In this document: positions 33,759-39,544 of the stretch, piece after piece
Layout: the number at the start of each line of letters is the position of its first letter
How positions within the stretch are numbered: position 1 is the first letter of the stretch
NCBI GenBank assembly: GCA_900766825.1
Contig: CAAFWU010000045.1
Coordinates: forward strand, 1 to 39,544
Direction of reading: 5' to 3'
Source: Bacteroidales bacterium
GTDB taxonomy: Bacteria > Bacteroidota > Bacteroidia > Bacteroidales > Marinilabiliaceae
DNA length: 39,544 nt
Notes under the pieces: generated by a model
The model's input: only the letters and a program-made list of their open reading frames with translations
Databases searched by the model: none
What the model was told of the DNA's origin: nothing
Position numbers and translations under genes: made by a program

Positions 33759-33852
33759 GTACTTACTAAACTCAATTACTATATATACTTTGCTAAACGC
33801 ATTTACAACAGCACTTTACTAAACGCATTTTACAAAACGTACTTTGCTAAAG
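33759..33852. repeat. Degenerate 26-base tandem repeats
   Basis: Units beginning at about 33759, 33786, 33812 and 33840 share the pattern (T)ACTT-T(G/A)CTAAAC-GCATTTACAA. The first unit is the most diverged and the last is cut short. No conserved spacers lie between units. Confidence 0.65.
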
Positions 33853-33892
33853 TTTAATGATTTTGGGTGACAAACTCTTGCAATTCTTTAAT

Positions 33893-33923
33893 TTAAAACA
33901 GAGGAGGAGAGCACTCCCCCTCT
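33893..33923 (-). terminator. Terminator of the BREX operon
   Basis: On the minus strand AGAGGGGGAG-TGCT-CTCCTCCTCT (33923-33900), ten pairs with one G-U, followed by GTTTTAAA. It lies 21 bases after the brxL stop. Confidence 0.7.
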
Positions 33924-33944
33924 AAATCAAATGTTTGTTATTTA

Positions 33945-36038
33945 CTAATCTTCCTTTGAGTTTATCCTACTGTAAGTAATGTCAAACTCCTTGCACTTAC
34001 GTTTGTCTTGTTGCAATGCGGCAATGGAATATTTGCCATAAGATTCAAAAATATCCAACCCGCGCCCCAGCTGTATGCGCCATCCTGTGTCGGTTGTTAT
34101 CACTCGGTCGTGAAAATATTCAAACTTATAGTCGAATTCAATGCCGTAATTTACAAGGTCATCTTTTATCTCCTCCAAACTCTCTGCCACTGTTGCTTTG
34201 TTTTCTTCATCAGGGTAAGTTCTAAGGAACAGTTTCAACTCCCCCTCGGGGCGAATTTTTATAAGCATCTGCACAAACTCCGTAAAGTTCTTCAGTTGCC
34301 AATATTTTCTGATGTATGCGTCTTCTAATCTTATCTCCTTAGCCGTTGCTAAATAGGGCGCAAAGAGGCTCTCGTAGCTTACACCAGTCTGCCCTAAACG
34401 GATCTTTTGGTAACCAGGCTGAGGCACAATAATTCGTGGTCTTTTGCCTACACGAGGCATGGCACTTGCAGGTGCTGCTGAGCCAACTACTTGAACATCA
34501 GCGGCATCCTCCGTTTTCTGAACCTCTATTGCCTCCTCTGCGGCTTCCTCTGCCTCGTTCTGTAGCACCATGGGGTTGCTAACACGCTCCAGGGTCTCCA
34601 CGGTCACCTTTTCTTTCGTCAACTGATTTACATAGACGAACTTAGCGGGCTCGGCCATAAAGGTTTCGTCAATTATGTAGAGTTGATCCTTGACACGTTT
34701 GCGACCCTCGGCAGCAAAGTCTATAAGTTCAAAGGCCTCCTTGTCGGTCATGACACCATCGGGATAGAGAAGCTTCATCATGCCCGAGAATGTCTTGCGG
34801 ATGGCCAAGTGGTCGCGTTCCGAGAGCGAACCGTCGAACTTGGCGTACTTGTTTATCAGTCCCGTGCGGTCGTCGTTGCGCATGGCGTGGAGCACGGCGG
34901 CAATGTAGTCGGTTATCAGTCCGTAGCCCGACGAGAAGCTGTTTTTCTTCAGCATCCTAATCTCCCAACCTGGGTTGTAGAGATGTATGCGGTCCAAAAA
35001 GGCACCCTTGATGAACGATGTGGGTATGCTCTCAAAGAGGTGACTTTGGTTCAGCATGTAGGCAACGGTGTGTTTGGTGTTGCCCACAAAACACATCGAT
35101 GCCGAGGCCTCGTGGGTTCCCTTGCCACGGTTGAACGATTTGTTGGCCAAGTAGTTCTGCATGGTGTCAATGAGCACCGCATCCACGCTTCGCCCCTTTT
35201 GCTGCTCGAATTCGTCCCAGGCCACCACGTCCCAATAGCCTACCAGACCCAGAATCTCCATATTGCCCTGAATCTTAACAAAGAGGCGAGCACTGGTCAC
35301 ATCGCCGCCGCTAACCAAAACGCCGTAGGGCGAGAGCTCCTGAAAGACGTGCGATTTGCCTGTGCCCTTAGGACCAAGCTCCACAAAGTTGAAGTTGTTC
35401 TCTACATGAGGCAGCAGACGAGCCAGAGTTATGAACTTCTCCCGTCGGTTCATCTCTTCAGGGTTGAGGCCCACGGTGTGCATCATAAAGTCCAGCCACT
35501 CCTCGGTGCTGAAGTTTTTACGTTGGTCTATGTACTCCTGCAGGTCTATGTTCGAGATCTGAATGGGCTTTAGTGACTCAATCTCCCAACGAACTTTTAT
35601 GTCCTCGCCGCTCACGTAGTTTAGGGTAACAATGCACCATACACCGTTGCCACTGAGCAACTTAGGGTTTTGGCGCACATGCTCGGTGCCTATGGGCACG
35701 TGGTTTATGCCCAAATTGGCAAATGTGGCCTGATACTCATCGACTTTCTCGTTGAGGGCCACGGTTATCTTGTCTATTATGCGGTGGGTTCCATTCTCGC
35801 GTATTGTACCCTTAACCGTCTCAGCCTCGGCTCGGTTAACATAGTTATTTCTAATAACTTGCTTCACCTTATCGAGACCTTCGTTTATCACATCTTCGTT
35901 GTCGCTGGCGCAGTACTGACCCAGCAAATATTCCAACACATAGGTGGGCACAGGCAAACCGCCTTTGACCATAAAAGCCAAATCTTTGCGCACCACCTTG
36001 CCCATAAAGGCATCCAATACTTTTTGCTCTAAGCTCAT
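33945..36038 (-). CDS. brxL: BREX Lon-like protein BrxL
   Basis: A 697-residue AAA+ protein. The N-terminus (KVVRKDLAFMVKGGLPVPTY, VLEYLLGQYC) is typical of BrxL. Walker A GPKGTGKS is at 222-229 and Walker B VVAWDEF at 271-277. A low-complexity Ala/Glu-rich linker (about 520-560) leads to a C-terminal domain starting GYQKIRLGQTGVSYESLFAP. BrxL proteins form ring-shaped DNA-binding complexes and are core parts of type 1 BREX, which blocks phage replication and methylates host DNA. It is six bases downstream of pglZ and the last gene of the operon. Confidence 0.93.
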   Translation of the reverse strand: MSLEQKVLDAFMGKVVRKDLAFMVKGGLPVPTYVLEYLLGQYCASDNEDVINEGLDKVKQVIRNNYVNRAEAETVKGTIRENGTHRIIDKITVALNEKVDEYQATFANLGINHVPIGTEHVRQNPKLLSGNGVWCIVTLNYVSGEDIKVRWEIESLKPIQISNIDLQEYIDQRKNFSTEEWLDFMMHTVGLNPEEMNRREKFITLARLLPHVENNFNFVELGPKGTGKSHVFQELSPYGVLVSGGDVTSARLFVKIQGNMEILGLVGYWDVVAWDEFEQQKGRSVDAVLIDTMQNYLANKSFNRGKGTHEASASMCFVGNTKHTVAYMLNQSHLFESIPTSFIKGAFLDRIHLYNPGWEIRMLKKNSFSSGYGLITDYIAAVLHAMRNDDRTGLINKYAKFDGSLSERDHLAIRKTFSGMMKLLYPDGVMTDKEAFELIDFAAEGRKRVKDQLYIIDETFMAEPAKFVYVNQLTKEKVTVETLERVSNPMVLQNEAEEAAEEAIEVQKTEDAADVQVVGSAAPASAMPRVGKRPRIIVPQPGYQKIRLGQTGVSYESLFAPYLATAKEIRLEDAYIRKYWQLKNFTEFVQMLIKIRPEGELKLFLRTYPDEENKATVAESLEEIKDDLVNYGIEFDYKFEYFHDRVITTDTGWRIQLGRGLDIFESYGKYSIAALQQDKRKCKEFDITYSRINSKED

Positions 36039-36044
36039 ATGTCT

Positions 36045-38633
36045 CTAAAAGTCAAAGTCGTTTTCAATAAGTGTGTTGTTCACCACATCTCTGGTTTCCA
36101 GTGGGTTCAGTGTGTCGTTGGCATCAAATATTTTAAGTTGCAATACTTTGGCTTCCACGTTTTTGTTCAGCGTTAGTTCCACAACGTTTCGGCGATTGTT
36201 CAGATCTATGTCCATGCTGTTCAGCAAAACAGATTTTAGGGGCGAGACTTGCACACCGTTGTGGAACAAGCCCACCATAAGTGTACGCTCTTTGGTGGCA
36301 CTGCCCACTGTCTCGGACTGGAAAAGGGTCATGTGCAGGCGCGACATTTGAATGGATAGCTTGCTCTCTAAGATAACGTAATTCACAGGCTGTTTTTCCT
36401 CTGTGCGCTCCTGCTTGCTCACCACCACAGGTATTATGAGTTCCTGAAGGGCAGCGCCGCCGTGGGTGAACATATAGCCGCCCGATGGAGCAGCAAAACG
36501 GTTGGTGCCCTCGGGCACAGCCACCCATATGTTGTTGCCATTGACCATGCCCGAGACTTCGCTTAGGTTGAACTTGGCCACGCCCATGGGCTCTGTGGAG
36601 CTATTGGTGAGGTAGTAGCGCGAGCTGCGTTCCAAATTGTCTTCGGCAATCTTCTGCTTGTCCTTCTCTTCGAAGTTTATGTTGTTGAAGAGGAAGCCGT
36701 GGTCGCTGGTCACGTAGACCTCCGTAACATTATATGAACTGTGCACCCTCTCCACCAGACGTTTGAGTTCCTCTATGGCTTTGCGGCATGCTGTGGTTAT
36801 CTCCTCGGGCGAACCAGTGTGGCTGGCGCTGTCTATGGCGTCGTGGAATATGTATACCAAAGAGTGTTTGAAGAGTTCGCGGTTATACTCTGTGTTATAC
36901 TCCGCCACCTTTTCAAATGTAACGGCCAGAGCATCATCCCTATAGCTCCTGAGGTGTTCCGAACGGCTCTCTATGGAACTGAGTGGCTGTTTGTTGTCGA
37001 CCGAGAGGTTCTGTGCGTCCACCATGCCATAGAGTTTGAGTACGCGGTGGGGCAAGAGTGCAGGCTTGCAATACTTTGTCTCTGTGGGCATCATGGCCAA
37101 AGCGGGCTCCAGCCCCACCCTATTTTTCCCTTTGGTTAGTTCGGTGGCCAACTCCTGAGCCACCTCGTAGCGCAGGGCGTCGCTCACAATAACCACGGTC
37201 TTTTTTTGCAGGGGTTTTATCTTTTCGTCGTAGAAGTCCTGTTGGCGGAGCATATCCACACTCTGCAGTCCGCCAGCTTCGCGCAAGCAGCGTGTCCATT
37301 CCAGATTAATGAGGTTGCAGAGCTTGCTATATTTCATGTCCAAAGTGGCTCTTACGGTCTGCATCACCGAGTGCATTCGCCCATCGGTGTGTATGGCTTG
37401 AACGGCACTGTAGTAAATCTCCGTGGCGTTTCTGTAGAGTTGGTCCAGAAGATAATAGTCTGTTATATAACGTTTTGCGTAGTCGTCGGGTCGGTTGAGT
37501 TTTATGGTTCCCAAGGCAGCGCTTCGCTGATAGAAGTGGGCCACCACGGCAGCAAAATCCATCACCTTGCCCAAAGCGGAGTCGGCTTTGTGTTTGGTTC
37601 TTAGGTTCGTAATCTGACTTGCCACCACGTCGGGCTCGTTCTCTATCTTCTGCTCCATCAGTTTGGTAACAATGGGCACGCAGAGGGCTTCGGGAACAAA
37701 GTAGTAGTCGGCCTCGGTGCCATACCACCTAACAATGTCGGCATCGCGCACAGCAGCCCCCAACTCACCGAATAGTTGTGTGAGGTCGGCAGCCGTAAGT
37801 TCGTTGCTCAGGGCCAAAGAGAGTATGCGGTTAAGGTGCTGGAGAGCCATGCCGTCCTTAATGCGGAAGCTTCGGTAGTTGTCGGCCTCCACAAGCACCA
37901 GATTTTGCACAATGGCGTTATACTTAAGCACTTGCACCAGTCGACCTACCTTGTCCTCGGTGTTGTCGTCGTACGAGATGCCAAAGATGTTTTGCAGATG
38001 ACGTTGCAGAGCCTCGGCCACATCTTTGCTCTCTCGCAACCTAAGAAAGAAGTCCAGCCTCTTCTCTTTCCTGCTTTCGAGGCCGAGGAGCAAGATGTTC
38101 ACAATCAGGTTGTCCCAGTCCTGCATCTGACCTATGCCCATAAAGTTGCATAGGAAACCCCTCACCATCATGTCCAGCGACATACTGCCATCCTGATAGT
38201 AGGGTGCCAAGAGCCGCATCATTTTGTCGGACTGCAAGGCCACCACGTTCTTCTCTACAAAGCGTACGAAATTAACATCCTGCATAGGCAGACGATGCTC
38301 TTGCATAAAAGCTGTGTAGTCCTGACTGTGATACTCGGCGTTGGCCACCAGCACATCCATGAGCGGAAACGAAGCCTGCAAACTCTTAACCTTCAGTGGA
38401 CTATCTTGGTGGAAGAAGAGCACCACCTTGTCTGCCGCCCACTCATTATCCAACCTATATTTGGTTGTGAACCAGTCGCCCTTGAACTCAACATACCTAA
38501 AACCCTGTGGCCACTTCATCCCATTGAGTTCCTGAAGGGTGAAGAGGTCCACAGCATCCTGAAATATAAAGAGTACTCTTAGCTCAGCGTTGCGCTGAAA
38601 GTAATTGGTTATTTTGTTTAGCAGTTCGCTCAT
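36045..38633 (-). CDS. pglZ: BREX alkaline phosphatase-like protein PglZ (type A)
   Basis: An 862-residue PglZ. The alkaline-phosphatase-fold core starts with VVIVSDALRYEVAQELA (metal-binding D485) and contains MPTETKYCKPALLPH, IFHDAIDSASH and VYVTSDHGFLFN, which carry the expected Asp and His metal ligands. The N-terminal 470 residues are the helical region of the BREX type. PglZ is the signature protein of all BREX systems and is required for both defence and modification. It lies between the PglX C-terminal gene and brxL, the standard type 1 order. Confidence 0.95.
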   Translation of the reverse strand: MSELLNKITNYFQRNAELRVLFIFQDAVDLFTLQELNGMKWPQGFRYVEFKGDWFTTKYRLDNEWAADKVVLFFHQDSPLKVKSLQASFPLMDVLVANAEYHSQDYTAFMQEHRLPMQDVNFVRFVEKNVVALQSDKMMRLLAPYYQDGSMSLDMMVRGFLCNFMGIGQMQDWDNLIVNILLLGLESRKEKRLDFFLRLRESKDVAEALQRHLQNIFGISYDDNTEDKVGRLVQVLKYNAIVQNLVLVEADNYRSFRIKDGMALQHLNRILSLALSNELTAADLTQLFGELGAAVRDADIVRWYGTEADYYFVPEALCVPIVTKLMEQKIENEPDVVASQITNLRTKHKADSALGKVMDFAAVVAHFYQRSAALGTIKLNRPDDYAKRYITDYYLLDQLYRNATEIYYSAVQAIHTDGRMHSVMQTVRATLDMKYSKLCNLINLEWTRCLREAGGLQSVDMLRQQDFYDEKIKPLQKKTVVIVSDALRYEVAQELATELTKGKNRVGLEPALAMMPTETKYCKPALLPHRVLKLYGMVDAQNLSVDNKQPLSSIESRSEHLRSYRDDALAVTFEKVAEYNTEYNRELFKHSLVYIFHDAIDSASHTGSPEEITTACRKAIEELKRLVERVHSSYNVTEVYVTSDHGFLFNNINFEEKDKQKIAEDNLERSSRYYLTNSSTEPMGVAKFNLSEVSGMVNGNNIWVAVPEGTNRFAAPSGGYMFTHGGAALQELIIPVVVSKQERTEEKQPVNYVILESKLSIQMSRLHMTLFQSETVGSATKERTLMVGLFHNGVQVSPLKSVLLNSMDIDLNNRRNVVELTLNKNVEAKVLQLKIFDANDTLNPLETRDVVNNTLIENDFDF

Positions 38634-38677
38634 CTTTGTCGTGTTGTTTGAAGAGGGGGTGTGGGAGGGGGCGTTGC

Positions 38678-39415
38678 TTACTTAATCTTCATAAGCACAT
38701 CCCCAAAGAGGGCGTAGTTGGCCAGCACACCATTGTCCAGGTCGAATGTTATCTGCTTGTCGGCCACCACGTGCAGTCGGTCGTGATATTCACGGCATTC
38801 GTCAATTTGCACACCCAGTCGGTCCAGTTCCTTACGCTCCATTGTGGTGAGCGATGAGGCTTTAGACTCCATCTCTTTCTGTCGTTGCAGAAGCCAGTCG
38901 ATGTGAGGCAAGAGATATTTAGTTCTTATCTGTTCGGCAGTGTAAGGCGTCATGCGATGCATATAGGCAATGCACTGAAAGGCACCCTTTTTTGAGCTGA
39001 AGAGCCAATAGATAGGTCGGTTCTGATACATCTTCTTGTGGTCCTTCCAGAAGTCTTTGATAAAATAGTCGTCGATGGACTTACCGAGGCACTGCTCAAT
39101 GTAGTTGAGGTTTTTAACGTGTGCCTCGTCGCCCCACAGAGCAGCAATCCATTTTTTGAAACGCACAGTGGCGTTGTCAGAGAAGTCGCTATAGGATGAC
39201 ATGAGAGGTACAATGCCATCGTCGTCGACCTCGAAGCGAGAGTTGGGCACCAATTCGTTGAATTTCTGAATGGTATCGCCCTGATTGGCCAGTATGAGAC
39301 CGGGTTTGTCAATGGAGTAGCGCCCCATCATGCAACCCACAGCATAGGATATGAGTTGTTTGATAACCACATCGTCGTGCCACTCTATATGTTGTTTAAT
39401 CTCTTCTTTTTCCAT
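38678..39415 (-). CDS. pglX: C-terminal domain of BREX methyltransferase PglX as a separate reading frame
   Basis: A 245-residue protein whose sequence (LISYAVGCMMGRYSIDKPG, LILANQGDT, RPIYWLFSSKKGAFQCIAYM, FDLDNGVLANYALFG) matches the last quarter of PglX, the BREX adenine methyltransferase. It starts at an ATG at 39415 with an in-frame TAA two codons before it, so it is not simply the end of an uninterrupted pglX. It has no methyltransferase motifs of its own. The methyltransferase part ends at 39468, 52 bases upstream. Either pglX is broken, or it is expressed as two polypeptides that reassemble. Confidence 0.85.
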   Translation of the reverse strand: MEKEEIKQHIEWHDDVVIKQLISYAVGCMMGRYSIDKPGLILANQGDTIQKFNELVPNSRFEVDDDGIVPLMSSYSDFSDNATVRFKKWIAALWGDEAHVKNLNYIEQCLGKSIDDYFIKDFWKDHKKMYQNRPIYWLFSSKKGAFQCIAYMHRMTPYTAEQIRTKYLLPHIDWLLQRQKEMESKASSLTTMERKELDRLGVQIDECREYHDRLHVVADKQITFDLDNGVLANYALFGDVLMKIK

Positions 39416-39471
39416 TGTTTAAACTCTTTAATTTGTTTCCCAAGAACAGTGGGAGAGGCTTCAATTATCAT
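39385..39471 (-). other. 28-codon frame bridging the two pglX parts
   Basis: ATG at 39471-39469 overlaps the TGA of the upstream pglX part (ATGA), the usual layout for coupled re-initiation. The frame (MIIEASPTVLGKQIKEFKQW...) stops with TAG at 39387-39385, inside the start of the downstream frame. It may be a translational relay or just a remnant of frame disruption. Confidence 0.35.
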
Positions 39472-39544
39472 TTGATGCTAATCTCCCCTTGTTGCAGAAT
39501 GGTAATTTCATCGAGAGGGACATCGGGGGTCAGTTCATCTTCGA
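39468..39544 (-). CDS. pglX: PglX methyltransferase part, C-terminal end (continues outside window)
   Basis: The frame enters from the right edge and reads EDELTPDVPLDEITILQQG..., then stops at TGA 39470-39468. The DELTPDVPL-EIT segment is characteristic of the region of PglX just before its C-terminal domain, so this is the end of the large methyltransferase-bearing part. In an intact PglX the chain would continue directly into the domain encoded at 38678-39415. The rest of pglX and brxA, brxB and brxC are expected beyond the window. Confidence 0.7.
   Translation of the reverse strand, partial: EDELTPDVPLDEITILQQGEISIK

Larger units (their letters stand above)
33304..33944. other. Repeat-rich spacer between secretion operon and BREX operon
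   Basis: About 640 bases without a credible gene. From right to left it holds the BREX terminator (33900-33923), four degenerate 26-base tandem repeats (33759-33852), two copies of a GC-rich double-hairpin repeat (33588-33630 and 33661-33707), about 100 bases without recognisable features, and the secretion operon promoter with its 5' leader (33464-33304). Confidence 0.7.

Noticed and set aside
33616..33822. Plus-strand frame of 68 codons
   Set aside because: It is made of the palindromic and tandem repeats and has no protein-like composition.
33759..33852. Possible CRISPR-like array
   Set aside because: The units are adjacent, degenerate and without unique spacers, and no cas gene is present.
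34683..35573. Long plus-strand open frame of 296 codons
   Set aside because: It is antisense to brxL, whose Walker motifs show that the minus strand is the coding one.
38678..39415. Independent novel gene of 245 codons
   Set aside because: Its sequence clearly corresponds to the C-terminal domain of PglX next to pglZ, so it is a part of pglX rather than a new gene.

Overview
The window reads as a chromosomal segment of a member of the Bacteroidales (phylum Bacteroidota), probably an uncultured gut or rumen type. Supporting signs are: the rpmB-rpmG-DUF4295 ribosomal cluster; several promoters of the Bacteroidetes sigma-ABfr form (TTTG, about 19-20 bases, TAnnTTTG); few Shine-Dalgarno sequences; a FISUMP-type lipoprotein; GH43 and GH127 arabinosidases; menaquinone synthesis through MenA; and the carboxyspermidine polyamine route. 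No tRNA, rRNA, CRISPR array or insertion sequence was seen.

Layout. 1-2325 (+): the end of an LTA-synthase-like sulfatase, a U32-family protein and a lone receiver-domain response regulator. 2530-4815 (+): carboxy(nor)spermidine dehydrogenase, a terminator, and menA. 5110-12058 (+): an exopolysaccharide export block (Wza-like lipoprotein, Wzc-like tyrosine autokinase, TPR-like lipoprotein, membrane-Nudix fusion), then an SDR oxidoreductase and a YjjG-like HAD phosphatase, closed by a strong terminator. 12335-13363 (+): a secreted GH43 enzyme, meeting a DUF349 protein, purT and a FISUMP lipoprotein on the minus strand through a shared bidirectional terminator. 19151-22621 (+): an 1156-residue protein that I take for the diphosphate-type PEP carboxykinase. 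22690-24055: an AT-rich stretch with one orphan gene and a TA microsatellite. 24055-28497 (-): the L28/L33/DUF4295 operon, GH127 and a potassium channel. 28498-33464 (-): a secretion operon (small secreted leader protein, secA, lgt) with its own promoter and terminator. 33480-33945: repeat-rich spacer. 33945-39544 (-): the 3' half of a type 1 BREX phage-defence operon (split pglX, pglZ, brxL) that continues beyond the window.

The most striking item is the 177-codon gene directly upstream of secA (32770-33303, minus strand). It has an N-terminal signal-like segment and ends in ...W158-(6)-R165-A166-G167-P168 plus nine residues. This closely matches the architecture and the RAGP arrest core of E. 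coli SecM (170 residues, W155 and R163-A-G-P166), which stalls ribosomes to regulate secA. A SecM-like secretion monitor in Bacteroidota, apparently controlling secA and lgt together, would be a new arrest-peptide system as far as I know; I could not search for homologues. The second item is the BREX pglX gene, which is interrupted between its methyltransferase part and its C-terminal domain, with a 28-codon bridging frame.
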